Of a DNA stretch of 64,000 bases, positions 1 to 12,150 are shown in pieces. The notes under the pieces were generated by a model. It had not been told where the DNA came from, ran no database searches, and saw only the letters and a list, made by a program, of their open reading frames with translations. The position numbers and the translations under genes were made by a program. Positions within the stretch are counted from its first letter, which is position 1, and each line of letters starts with the position of its first letter. Source of the DNA: Centropus unirufus (taxonomy: Eukaryota > Chordata > Aves > Cuculiformes > Centropidae); contig VYZI01000389.1 of the NCBI GenBank assembly GCA_013397695.1, positions 125,990 to 189,989 of the forward strand, written 5' to 3'.

Positions 1-370
1 ACACTACGATGGAGAGTGAAGTCGCACTGCAAAGCCTAGGACAAACTATGCCAAAGCTCCATCCTGCCACATCAGGAAAAGCAGCAGATAAGAGACTTAG
101 AGCATGACTGCAGCCAAGCTCAGGACTGCTCAAAAATTGCATCCCACTTGTACAGTAGAGCTAACAAAGCCATGGACCTAAGGAACAGGTAGGCAACCTT
201 TTCTCTAAAGCCAAGGTGCTGGTGGTGGATACATGTAGAAATGCAGTGGAAGAGATGTTGCCTCATCCATAGCTAAAGCCAAGTACCCACAGTCTTGGGA
301 TAGTTTAAAACACCTAGAACATTACCTCATGATATGGTGGCTTTACAGAACAATCAGGTTTAGTTTTCAT
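1..370. other. Unique sequence, no gene seen
   Basis: No long open frame, repeat or RNA gene is recognisable here. It is ordinary AT-rich single-copy-looking DNA leading up to the first CR1 fragment. Confidence 0.5.
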
Positions 371-565
371 TGAATTGTAGAATGGTTTGGGTTGGAAGGG
401 ACCTTCAAGATCACCTAGGTCTCCCCCCTCCTGCCACGGGCAGGGCCATCTCCTGCTAGACCAAGCTGATCAAGGCCCCATCCAACCTGGCGGTCTTGAG
501 CACTTCCAGGGAGGGGGTATCCACAACTTCCCTGGGCAACCTGAGCCAGTGCCTCATCAACTTTT
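371..565 (-). mobile_element. CR1 LINE 3' end fragment
   Basis: The plus strand begins with a tail-like AGAATGGTTTGGGTTGGAAG, followed by the CR1 3' region in reverse complement (a CCACGGGCAGGGCCATCTCC block, CACTTCCAGGGAGG, then CTGGGCAACCTGAGCCAGTG). This is the non-coding 3' end of an avian CR1 retrotransposon lying on the minus strand. Similarity fades after about 565, so it is heavily 5'-truncated, as is usual for CR1. Overlapping short ORFs on both strands are by-products of this repeat. Confidence 0.9.
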
Positions 566-3500
566 CTACTAGCATATTCACTTGTGGCTGGAAGCTTTCT
601 GAAGAGATTGTTTCTGTGTTGAAAATAGGATTTATTTTACTTTTTCCACAAATAAAACTTTCAGCAAAAAATGTATCTGTTAGCAGGTTGTTTTTTTGCA
701 GACATATGTCTGTGTCTGTACATATGCAAATGTAGCATTTGGTAGGATGGAAACAATCTGTTTTAATCTTGTCAGAAAGAAGAATTATGAATTCCAACAT
801 CATCATGACTTTTCACTTTGGAGACTGTTTTGTATGCTTTAATAGTCATTATAAGTTTTTAAATAATCATAAGCGGCATCTATTTCATAGGTGTGAAAGT
901 TTTTGCTTTTAATTCAAACTGTTGTATCCTTTCCTTCAAAATATAATTTCCAGGTTATTTTGATACTGTTGAGGGTGATTTTAGTTTTTAATGTTTTGAA
1001 CTATTTCAGAAAAGTGCATATTCTTATGCAGACCTAGAAATATCTCAGATATAGACAAGATATACGTCACTTTTCTCTTTATGGTGACCATCAAAACCTC
1101 ATTAACCGTTGAGTGGAAATTATACCACATGATCAAAGTATGTGCACTTTTGCCACATGTGCACAATAAAATCCTTATGTCAATACTGCTGATAGCACTC
1201 CTAGAAACGATGAGGTCTTTCTAACTCTGGAAAGCATGAAGTCGTAGAGTCAATGGCCAGTAATTTCTTTATTCTACAGAAAAAAATACATGATAGGAAG
1301 TGAGACATTACTTAATGTCACAATATTAAACAGAGCTGTAAGATCTACAGAGTGAGGTCACAGGATATGGAGAAGGAATAAAGTCACACAAGTTCATGGA
1401 ATATGGAAATCGTGGTTTAGCTAAGGGATCAGAAGCAAGAAGATCATCTAAACATGGCTTTCTGTTGGATGAACTTATTCTACATTGTGTCATGAAGACA
1501 TCTTCCAATTTCCATCCTGAAGAGCAGGAGAATAAGGGCTCATGGTTGGATTGCAAAATTAAAGGCCCTAAAACCCAGAATTCCACTGGGTCATGCCAGA
1601 ATAATGTTTTTGTCCCTTCTGGGACAGGCTGGACTGTGGAAGAAAGGCTCAGTGTCTGATGAATCGGGAACACTGCACCATGTATCTTAACAAAGTGAAA
1701 TTACCGTGGATGTCAGGGGTGTGGCACTGAAATGAGAAACGTCTAGTGGACATAGCTGAATGGTAGAAAGGGCATAAAGAATAAGCTGGGCAGGGCAGAA
1801 GGGATGAGGATGCTTTAAGGGGAGTGAAGATGATCTATATGAGCACATCAGAGCAGGACACACTGAGGTCTTCTATAATGGACAGAGAATGAGTCAACAC
1901 AACAGGCAGCATCTACAGTTCAATTCATCTCTAAGAACATGAATCGTGTTCTGAAAGTACCTTTTTCTCTCCAAAGCTGTGAAAACAGTTAAAGGAGACC
2001 GTTTCTGGAGGATGTGTAAACACTGAGAGTGAAGAGAGGCAAGCCCTTGTTCTGAAATTCCTCCTGGATAAAGCAGAAAGATAAGTAAGTAGCAGATAGA
2101 CACAGGAATAAGTAACACACAATACATTAGAGAGAGGTGACTTTTAGGAGAGATGCCAAGTTAAGGGAGAAGAATAAGCATGTTAATAGGCCCAGTGACA
2201 GAGTGGAATTGAAATACTTCTGTATTCCAGCTTCATCATTTGCTAAAATGCAATTTTAGCCAAAATGCAATTTTATCTGAAATATTGAAAATTCAGAGAG
2301 CTCTTTACAGCATTGAGGAAGACTAAAGAGGACAGGGTATTTGGGGCCTAACTCTGTCATGCGTTCGAAACCACATCACTGGTATGATTCAAGTCAATAC
2401 CTTACTCTGATAAGGCACTGAACTCACTCTCCTTAGGTCTCTTCTAGGAGATGTTAGACATCCCTTACGATCTTCTGGGTCACTGCAGAAAATAACTCCT
2501 TTATCTTGGCAGGAAGTTGCAGGAAAACAGCTCTTAATAACTTCTCTCATAAATGATGGTTACTGGTTCCACTGACAATTTCTGTCTGAGACACAAATGC
2601 AGTGTTTTTACAAGCAAATTAAATCCCATTCATCTTCTGTTGCTGCTCATGAGAAGGGATTTTGACCATGAGAGCTCCCATAAAAAGTGATATTATGGGC
2701 AAGATTGGTGACTGGTATAAACTGAAATCTCTAAAGAGGTGCTGATTCACCCAAAACCGAGAATATATCCTTCTATGTTATGTTTGAAAATTCAGACAAA
2801 CAACAATGTCCGTGAAGGCCCAGCCCTGTCTGAAACTGCCATCTGGTAAAGGTGAGGTGGTGCACATGGCCATAGTTTAGTGGATAATCACAAACCACAC
2901 AGTGATTACTGAAAGGAAAAAGATGGAATTCCCTTCCAAGGATCTTCTTTTGAGTTTTGAAAATGCTGGTCTGTCGTGTTTCTCGAGAGGAAAATGACTG
3001 TGAAAGAAAACATTCATGTCTACGTCTGTCAGCCTTTTCAGGTAAACAAGGAACTCCTGGTTTTCCATCTAATATTTCCAATTAATTCAACAGCAGCCAA
3101 GCCTGTTAGTGGAAACTGTGCTTGTTTTCCTACTGCTTCTTCCCAGAATCACTCATAAATCCTGTTTTCCCAAACTGCTGCAGCCGTGATCCTGGATTGG
3201 AGCATTGCTAAGCCTCCTGTTCATATCAGCACCTGACTGGCAGCCCAGGCAGCCAGAAAGCTTTCCTCTAGCTGCAGATTTGAGCACACAATGGGTACAA
3301 GCTCAGCAGTGACAGGGTCCTCCTAGCATCCCCATTCCTACCTCCTGACCACTGTTGGCAGAGGATTTGCCTCCTTCCAATGTACCAGGTTGCACCGTCC
3401 TGTGGTGAGCTATCCCATAAACAACAACAAAATGAGCTTATAACTTTAAGCCTCCAAATGAAATAAGAAGCTAATTTGCCCCATCGCAGTGCTTGCCATC

Positions 3501-5156
3501 TGTAAGAATTAGTCCCAGGGGGAAATGAATAGAGCCATTATTCCTACTGTGCTCTTGGCTGTGTAATTCCTACAGTGGTGAAACAGTAGACAGCGAGAGG
3601 AAAAACATAATACTTGTGTGACCAGCCTGCCATTGGCTAAACAAGGTTGTGTGTATCTTGTTCATGAAATGAAGAGTCAGGCAGACAGCTTAAGGGGTGA
3701 CAGACTTCAATGTCCAAAATGCTTCTTAGGAACGAAGTAATTAAAGCACTGTGTGGAATGGATAGCAGAGCTAGGAGGCAAGTTAAAGGTTCATTTATTG
3801 ATATCTGAGGCTTGTGAATGACTCTGCTGCAAACCATGGAAAATATTGGCCCCTGACTTCAATTATATTTATGTTCCCTCAGAAAATCTCTCATTCCCTT
3901 TCTATGTCTCCTGTGTTCTCCTTTTGTTAGAGATGATGTTAAAAGTGAAGCATGACGGCCCGTTAACCCTTGCTGGTCAATACAAATAGCATTGTTCTTG
4001 CCAGGGAAGGTTGGATTCTACCCTGGTGGAAACTGGCCCGGTTCCTGTTTTATACTAGATGAAGATGTGGCCTCTAATTTTTCAGCTGAGCCGAGCCCAA
4101 AGCATGAAGGAAAAGGTTCATAAAGTAAGATTTTCCAGACTTAACTAAATGTTACTTTATCTGAGAGGAATGAACGAGAATGAGCACAAGTACAAAAGGC
4201 AGGAGAGCAATGAGTGAGACTCCCCTCCAGACTGAAAAATAGTCCCAGGAAGAAAATGGATGCTCTCTCTGTGCAGAACCAAGCAAATACTACCTTCTGG
4301 AAAAGTAAATGTCATGTCAAGACAGAATCTAGGAGTTCAGCTCAATCAAAGTTTGATATCCAAACAAATAAAATGCCTTTATATCTTTTTTTTCAGTTAA
4401 GGAGTGCGGTACAGCTAGCTGTGTTAAAGACATTTCCAGTTTCACACAAGAAGCCCCAGCTTAGGGACTTTGTCTCTAAACCATGTGGTTTTCTTTTTAC
4501 CCTTTTCTTCAATGGTTTTCCAACTTTACTAATGAAGAAATAAGTGAGCCTAAATAGGACAAGGTCTTCCTGATTTGGATTAAGCACACCAGTTCTGCAT
4601 TCAAAGCAGAGAATCATTGAGTCTACAAGTGAAAAGAAACTCTAAAACACATCTTGAGTATGTCACTTTTTCAGCTGGGAGAAAGTTTGAGGCAGTAGAA
4701 GTGAGAGAAACAAAACTTAAAGCCAAGTAGGTGATTCTACATGATAATCAGCTTTGCTTGTACAGCCCAGCACCACTCAGTGCAGGCACTGGTTCCTGCC
4801 AACTTTTTGCTGCTGACACGACTTTCACCATTTATGACTTTTTGTTTCTGTCTAGAGGAACCCTATTGCTGCTTAAAGACAATAACATCTCCATCTATGC
4901 TGCTGACCTGTTCTACTACCATTTATTCCTTTCCTTTCCTATTGTATTTGGCTTTAAACCTTATTCTATGCGATAATTGGAATTGTGCCTCTCTCCTCCC
5001 TTCCTATCACCCTAAATAAGAGCCTTTCAGCATTATGTGTTTACCATAATCTTTCTTATTCTATACAAACCGTGAAACTCTGTACATCATGCCCTCGGTA
5101 TTTGCTTTGATGGTGACCTTTTTTCCCTTTAAATTTCAAAATAATCACTGGGAGTA
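566..5156. other. 4.6 kb unique sequence, no gene supported
   Basis: The stretch holds only short open frames, the longest being 115 codons on the minus strand at 1326-1673. That frame has no recognisable domain, no homologue I can name and no support from flanking splice sites. A short block near 3460-3570 looks information-dense but is unclassified. No known repeat family was recognised. Confidence 0.45.
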
Positions 5157-5370
5157 TCATAAAATAATAGAATGGTTTGTTTTGAAAGGGTCCATGAAAG
5201 TCATGCCTTTCCACACTGCAGATGTGGTCTCACTTGGAAGCGCAGAGGGGCAGAATCACCTCCCTTGGCCTGCTGGCCACAGTTCTTGTGAGGCAGACCA
5301 GGATACAGTTGGCCTTTTGGGCTGCAAACCTGCATTGCCGGCTCATGTTCAGCTTCTCATCCACAAATTA
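5157..5370 (-). mobile_element. CR1 LINE fragment with internal deletion
   Basis: Positions 5157-5200 match the extreme CR1 3' tail in reverse complement (ATAATAGAATGGTTTGTTTTG). At about 5211 the match jumps to a region that normally lies several hundred bases further 5' (GATGTGGTCTCAC, CAGAATCACCTCCCTTGGCC, GGGCTGCAAACCTGCATTGC, CTCATGTTCAGCTTCTCATCC). The body between the tail and the last part of the reverse-transcriptase ORF is therefore missing. The copy is dead and now shows only shadow ORFs. Confidence 0.85.
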
Positions 5371-8300
5371 TCTCAGCCACCTTGAGGATCTGAGCGAGAA
5401 GGTGTAACAGAGGATAAGTGACTTTAAACAAATAACATCATTTCACTATGTCTCATTTCATTCACTTCCCTTTCTCCTAGATTATGTACTTGTATCTGGA
5501 AGCTCCTCATCTTGAGTCTTTGTTTTATTAATTTGTATGGATTTTTTTTCAGACAGGGCCTCATTTTATGCAGGATCTCTTACTACTTCTGTAACATAAA
5601 TTACAATGTATCTGAGGGATTGTAAAATATAGGAAAGTTATGTCTGAAAGAGAGCATTCCAGCTACCAAGACCATGATGCCTTTCTTGTGGAGAAAGCAG
5701 GCACACCTTTGTTAGGACATTAGTGTGTCATGAATCTACAGTGGAGTTTGAAGCCATCACCTTAGACTCTGTATTTAAAAGGACCCCAGAATTTGCACTA
5801 AGAACGTAGGATAGGAGCACCAGGCAGGAAATTAACAACTCTTTCTGTGTTTTGCCAAACATGTTTTGGTGTTTTCTTTTTAACCTGTGTTGGGAAAAGA
5901 TTTGAATCACAGTGGAAATGTATCTGCCGTGTTACAGCTCCTCAGAAGAAGGCTTTGTAGGATTGGGCTCAAATCAATTACCTACCTAAATCTTTGCCTG
6001 CTCTCAAGATCAGTAGAAGAAATACCTTCAATGCAGAAAATGCTCCTCTGGCATGGTAGACAGATCTTTACAAGCTCAACAGCTGCTCTCAGATCACTTG
6101 GATCTTCGCGTGTGCCTCTAAATGGTGCTGTTCTGCATGAATGATCTGGTAGAAGAGAGAGCAGTTTTAACATCTCTTTCAAGATCAGCAAGTCTAAGTT
6201 TTAGCTCCTATAAAAGAATATTTTAACCAATTTAACTGCTTATCACACTGGGAGCTGGTAAGAGGTTTTTTGGGGGGTGCAAGTGTGCATTGGATGACTG
6301 AAGAAAGAAAAAGTATTGTGTTACTGACTGAAGAAAAGAATTTTGCAGCCAATTTGCACAGTTTGAGCTTGTTGCCATGGTGTTCCTCCAGGAGTGGGAG
6401 TAGATAGGAACGTACTGTAGGATTTATAAGAGCTGAAGTCCTGAGTTCTCTTCCTCCATCCACCCCGTATAAGTGACCAGCTATTAATTGTACGGGAGAA
6501 GTTTACCAGATCCACTAATGGTGAGCTAATAGTTTACTGGGAAGGAACAAAAATAAAGCATGGATTTTATAAAAGGCAACACCAGTCATATTTACTCCAT
6601 GTTTGGAGGTGAAACCACATGGTTGCGCGTATGTGTACGCAGTGGAAAAATCGGAGGGTGGATTGCTCTGAGCTGCCATTACGTTAACAAGATGGCTACT
6701 CGCAAACCTGCGACCCAAAGTCATATGTTCCTACTGGGAATATCATAGCACAGAACATTATGTCAGACCCACGCAGTTCTTTAAGAACAGCACTGCCTTT
6801 CCACTCCGTGCTATGTATTCCTCCCTTTCGTCTCTTGGAGAATTACCAGAACCGCTAGTTCTAAGCATGGAAATCTGCCGCCAGCTCCTAAAGCCAGCTA
6901 ACACATCCCACAGAACACTTGTATTCTGATGGATGTACAACATCATAGTTCTAGGAAGTCTGTCTGTATTGTTTCCTCTGTGCCAGCCTGGCATGGTGAC
7001 AATGACCTTCCCTAGTCCAGGGACCTGTGAAGTCCACTGTCACTACAGTAATGAGATGAAAAAGAGGTCAAGGCAAATGAAAGGCACGTGTGGAGAAAGC
7101 TTCTTGCAAGAGAGAAGTTGTTCAATTTGAATGTCCCCAGACATGTGATATAGGCAAGGCTGTATTTCCTGCATTATTTAAAAATAGACCGGCCACAGCA
7201 TGGAGAATCGTAAGTTTGATAGTTTCAGAGAAAGGGAACTGGCCGGTTGGAGAACATGCTACAACCGAATGAAAACACTGCAGCTTACTGACTTCCAAAA
7301 ATAAAATTAATGAACTAATTCAAACACTTTTCCACATTTTACTCATCCTAAACTGCATGTATTCACTAGATTATATGGATCACATCCTAAAAAGACCTTT
7401 TTTTCCTCTTGAATCTAAGAAAAACTGAGGTTTGCAAGATAGGGCAGCTTTCTACACTATGGACATCTATATTTGTGTTATTTGAAGCCCATTGAATACA
7501 GTTCAAGTCCTGAAATACCTATGTGGATGTTGCAACAAATGGGTAATTTTAATTCAGCAATCAAGTTTGATAGCATTACTCATATGCTGAAAGCAGAGAA
7601 AGGGTGCAAGGGTTTTGCTGGCCAGGGAACTTTCTAGATACTCTATCTTCTCCCTGGAAAAGTGAAGTCAGTAAGATTGGTGCTTTAAGTAGCATTTTAT
7701 CTATTAAAGGCATTGCAGAGTGGTGGAAAAGAAGTTAAAAATAACTTTGATGAGGCCATATGGGGTGAATATTTTCATATTGTCTTTAAAGACCAGCAGT
7801 CATATGGGCATGGATTTGACCCATTTTTCAGAAAAAACAATTCCAGCTGTTCTCACCTCTGGAATAATCTTTGACTGAAAAAGAAGTTTGTTGCCAGCTG
7901 ATGGAATAGCACCATTTTTGATGGACAGTGGGGTTTTACTAAAAGGAATCTTATCCAACCTCTGCCCTGGGCTGACCTTGCTTGTTTTGTGAAATTGGAG
8001 AGGTTGTCAGACTTAGGTGGCCCAGCATGTGTTCAAGTGCACTTGAGGAACACCAGCAGGAAGATAAGCTGGATAAATCTCTAATAAGACAAAGTTCCCT
8101 TCTCTGTTATTGTTAAAAACATATCTATAGGATCCTTTTTTAAAGAGGTCATTTTGATTTGTTTCTCATGTGCTTTTTTAAAACTCAGTGTGTTTGGCAT
8201 CTGATACCTTCTGCAATGTTTAATCCCTGTGGTCCAAAGAACTTTAGAACGCCAGGAAATCCAGAATCTTGGCATGAATGTGGGGCCAGCTCCCATAACA

Positions 8301-8888
8301 CATGGCTACATGACTTTTCTCTGTTTGTGGTAACTTTGTGACATGATGGGACGTGGTGTACTGAGAAATCAGCTGCAGGTTTGCCTTAGGAGACCCTGCG
8401 AGAGAATTCCCTCACCCCTCCCATCTAGTGCAACTTGTAAGAACCCCAAACAAAGAAGTGCTGTTCTTTAAAAAGAAAGAAATGATGACTGGAAACAATA
8501 AAATACAGAATGTTGCCCCCCTGAGGGGAGGGGAAGAGAGCTGGTGGCCAAACAAGTGATTGATTGACCACAACCCTTTGACACCTAAATGCATTCTCTA
8601 CAGTGGGCTGTGTGTGCCTTGATGCACTGTGCAGAGAGACGGGCAGCCCTGGAGGGTCGGCTCCATGCAGGTCATGGATCCAGGGATCAATTGCATTTAT
8701 TATGCAACTTCACTTACATTCGGTCACTAATCCATCTTCTCTAGGCTGACAAGCCGTCTTACATCTCAGCCTTTGAGGTGCACATTGGCTAGGAAAATAT
8801 TTGTTGCTACTCTTTCCTCTCAGCTTTCCCAGATAAATCTCTCTACCTTTCCTCCCTACCATGACCTGAAACTCTGGGTGGGATCCCC
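5371..8888. other. 3.5 kb unique sequence, no gene supported
   Basis: Only short ORFs (under 95 codons) occur, with no recognisable product. The one compositional anomaly is a CpG cluster at 6626-6713, listed separately. I recognised no other repeat. Confidence 0.45.
6626..6713. other. Local CpG cluster with paired YY1-like motifs
   Basis: Seven CpG dinucleotides fall within 88 bases, in a window otherwise strongly CpG-depleted. The block also has GCCAT at 6675-6679 and AAGATGGCT at 6689-6697, which read as two inverted copies of the YY1-type core ATGGC. A 62-codon ORF (6560-6748, plus strand) crosses it but has no recognisable domain. Composition and motifs are seen directly; any regulatory role is inference. 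Confidence 0.35.
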
Positions 8889-9058
8889 AGTCTTTGCCCA
8901 AATGATATGACCTTAAGTGTGCCAGAGGAGGTTTAGATTGGATATCTGGAAAAGTTTCTTTACTGAAAGGGTGGTGAAGCACTCGCACAGGCCACCCAGG
9001 GAAGTGGTGAAGTCACCATCCCTGGAGGTGTTAAAAAATAATAAAATAATTCTATGAC
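8889..9058 (+). mobile_element. CR1 LINE 3' fragment, tail rearranged
   Basis: The sense strand shows GTGTGCCAGAGGAGGTTTAG, then ATTGGATATCTGGAAAAG, GGTGGTGAAGCACTCGCACA and CCATCCCTGGAGGTGTT, the usual order of the CR1 3' region. After GGAGGTGTT the expected last ~100 bases are replaced by an A/T-rich linker ending in ATTCTATGAC, a remnant of the terminal repeat. The copy is therefore both 5'-truncated and internally deleted near its 3' end. Confidence 0.85.
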
Positions 9059-11008
9059 CTAGATTACATAATTAATATCCAAAGTGACTTCCACTAGACA
9101 TATCAATGCAATAGTTTTTCTCTATGCAAAAACTGGAGAAAAACTGGGGTGTAGAAAGGACAGAGTTTGGGATACAATTAAAAATTGTCAAGACATTGTA
9201 AGTGGTCAAGTTTCTAGTCAATGATGAGGAAGAAGAAATGGTGATTTATGTTATCATGCTTTGCTTCTTAGGTGAGCTTGCAAAAGAATGTGTATAGTTA
9301 TGTTTCAGTTCAGCTGCCCACACATAGGTATTTCATGTCAGTTAAGATGCCCTGAAATGTTTTAGACACAGCACAGGATGAGTGGGATACCTGTGGCTTC
9401 TGGAGTGACAATTAGAGGTTGGTTTGGATAATGTGCAACATCCAAAGTGACATTAAATGCCTGCGTGCTGGCAACTGAATCCTGTCCCTGAAGTAAGATG
9501 TGCCAGATACGGCAAGGCATGAGTATTGCCAGCCCTTTTTTTTTTTTTTGTCATATTGCCAGGGACATCCTGTGTCATGTAATGAGATACATTGGAGAAG
9601 TTACTTGAGCATAGCAATCAAAGGAGGCAGGAAAAGCATTTAATTAAGCTGGTGAATTCAAAGTGAGGTCTGATAATGTCTTACGTTAGGTGGACCACCT
9701 CTTCTGTTATTCATTTTATTTTGTTGTGTTTGGTTTGAAATAGGACAAAACAATGCAGTAAGGCAGAGTGAGGAGTAATCATCAAAACAATAGAAGGGAG
9801 GGGAGTGTTTTATGAACAGGCATCTTCTACTTTAGCAAGGATCCAAAATAAACCCCTCTCTATGAGCGCCTCCTGCTCCAAAATCTTACCTGCCTTAATT
9901 CTGTAAGGCTGCCATGATTTTTAGTAAGCCCCTTGCTCCCTGTTACGGGTCTTTCCCCTGATTTTTCACATTGCACTTTAATTAGAAGTGCACCTGTGGT
10001 CAGAGACCACCCAATTGTAACAGTCCCATTTTGCAAGGATTAAAGTGAGCCCTCAGAGAGGACTTACAGTGCACCTTTAAGATCTAAATGTAATTAAAAA
10101 CCCTCCAGATGTGTTCTCTGCATTGCTAAGGTAAGATTTGTACATGGCAACCCACTCAGGAAGCACCTGATTTGTGCTGTCAGAGAACTTTCTTTACTTC
10201 ACAGATGAGTCTTCTACCTGCTACAGAGCTACTTTGAGCTACTATGAGCTGGGTTTGCATTCTGATAGATGTTCAGAAATACTGAGCCCCGAAATCTGGA
10301 GGAACCCTACTAAATGCGGCAAAGCCCATTTCTCCTGCCCTCACGGGCAGACATCATTCTTTGTAGAACTCAGTATCCAAACTTTATACCATAGTGAAGC
10401 TAATCTTGTCCTGCTGACTGTCTGTTATCCCCACAGAGGACTTGATTACAAGTTCCTCACTCATAACCAGCATCTGTTTCAGACCCAACCTCCAAGCTTT
10501 TCCTGTTCTTCTCAAATGTCTGAGTCCCCTCACTAGTAGCAGTTGCAATGGGTTCCTTTTCAGGCAGGGGTGGGATGCTAACAGTTTTAGTGCCAAGTGT
10601 TCAGAAGTTCCAGTGTCAGATTCCAGCCTCCTTCACCACATCCATTGTTTGCAGGATGTGGCTTAGTTATTGACTGTGAAGGGAAAGACAGAAGCAAAAT
10701 ACCTTGGCCATACCAACGTTTCCTTCATCCTGTGAAGGAGAGACCTGCCTACAGTTCTTCAGCTGTCTCCAATAACCACTACTGAAGATTTCTTAGACTG
10801 TTTCCAACTGAGCGTATTTCCATGATATCCCAGGGTTTTGCAGCTCTGAGTTTTGTATAAACCTCAAAATCTTCAGAGCCTGAAATATGAATAGCAGTTC
10901 TAGTTTTCCCATGGTGGCCCATTGTTGCTAACAGTATGAATCTTGTGACACTTCTCAACCTGGAAATGTTTCAATTTTAGCATCTGGAGTAGCTAATTTA
11001 GGCAGTCT
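9059..11008. other. 2 kb unique sequence, no gene supported
   Basis: A run of 14 T lies at 9536-9549. The AT-rich block at about 9890-10130 has several TTTAATTA/GTAATTAA-like motifs and is listed as a candidate regulatory block in the findings. A 120-codon frame at 10174-10536 (plus strand) has low-complexity, cysteine- and serine-rich content and no recognisable family, and I regard it as chance. Confidence 0.45.
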
Positions 11009-11056
11009 CTGATCATTAAGGTCTAAGCCAAACCATTGTATGATTCCATGATTCTA
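11009..11056 (+). mobile_element. CR1 LINE, extreme 3' tip only
   Basis: About 48 bases match the terminal CR1 block in sense: GATCATTAAGGTCTAAGCCA, then AACCATTGTATGATTCCATG and ATTCTAA. No upstream CR1 body is visible, so this is a very short insertion or a remnant. Confidence 0.7.
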
Positions 11057-11326
11057 AAGATATACCTTACTTTCCTTGTCCAGGGATGATAATTTTTCAA
11101 CAACAATCAGTGCCTGTAGGTTCATCTAACTTTTTGTTATCTTTCAGTTTTAAACAAGAGGATACAAAGACTGTGAAGTATCCAAGGGATAAAAATTTTA
11201 CCACAAAGCAAATGAAACACGGCCTGCCCTTTTAATGTCATCTTTATTTTACATATTCAGGAGAACTGAAGCCAACGTTCCACAACTTAAAATGCTGAGA
11301 TAAGTAAAGACAAAAGTGGAATGATC

Positions 11327-12150
11327 TCATATTTCATCTGGAAAATCCCAGTCAGGATTATGAGTATGCCTACCAGGCTGTATGTATGCAGTGAGCCCAA
11401 GGTGACCAGGATTCATGACCATGATTATAGGTACCCTGTGTTGAGAGATTTTACCTGTACAGTAAGTCCAACCATTTAATGACATGTTAGGTTCTGAACG
11501 CATACAAGTCATCCATACATGTGCTGTGAAACACATGGGACTTTCGTGTCCCGGAAGTGGACATTCTGTAGCTGCTTCTCTGCTGGGAAGTCCTTGATAA
11601 ATAGCAACAAAAGAAGACATTTTCATTGAAAGTAGAGCTGTCATAGCCTTAAAAAACTATCTTGTTTATCAGGAATCAAGAAGTGGAATGGATGAGGTAG
11701 AAAAGTACCTCTTCTGCAACTGTAAAACTGCCATGTGGGATGAAGATTATGGCTTCTAAAACACCCTTCATCCCTGGTGTGGATAATCTTTCAGAATATG
11801 TGAGTACCTGTGTCCTCGGATCACGAGACAGCAAGATTGGCTCTTTTAAAATGCACCAGAATGGCGAGCAACACAAGTCCTCATCTACCCAAGGCATGGC
11901 ATCATGGAGTATAGGGGGCCTACATTGCACAGTACTAAATTCCTATGGATGCAGCTTTTACTTTGACAACAGAAAAATTGGTCTACCTTGGCCTGATCAG
12001 TTCAGGAAAGAATTGGGAAGTCTTTTTAACACAGCTCTCCCTCCGTGGTATGATTCATATGGCTATGAATCTCCCCATGCATGCATGGTAGGATGGGGCA
12101 GCTCTGTCAGCAATGTCAGAATTAGTAGCAGTTGCAGGAAGAAGGGATAA
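11327..12150. other. Cluster of unassigned ORFs, coding status unproven
   Basis: Three frames lie together. On the minus strand are 11327-11644 (105 codons) and 11676-11930 (84 codons). On the plus strand is 11740-12150 (136 codons), the longest gap-free frame in the window outside repeats. The plus-strand product is mixed in composition and ends with a Trp/Tyr-rich stretch (LPPWYDSYGYESPHA) before a basic C-terminus. It shows no signal peptide, no membrane segment and no domain I recognise. The plus ORF overlaps the second minus ORF, so both cannot readily be coding. Chance, a decayed processed pseudogene or an unrecognised old mobile element are all possible, and I assign no function. Confidence 0.2.

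Noticed and set aside
1326..1673. 115-codon minus-strand ORF followed on the same strand by an AATAAAG motif
   Set aside because: Considered as the 3' end of a retroposed mRNA, but there is no poly-A tract, target duplication or recognisable protein.
2337..2420. Possible second copy of the archosaur palindromic repeat
   Set aside because: Only GGCCTAACTCTGTCAT and a short CAAGTCAATACC stretch fit; too weak to separate from chance.
10174..10536. 120-codon plus-strand ORF beginning MLSENFLYFTDESS
   Set aside because: No family resemblance, no splice or promoter context, and overlapping frames of similar length.
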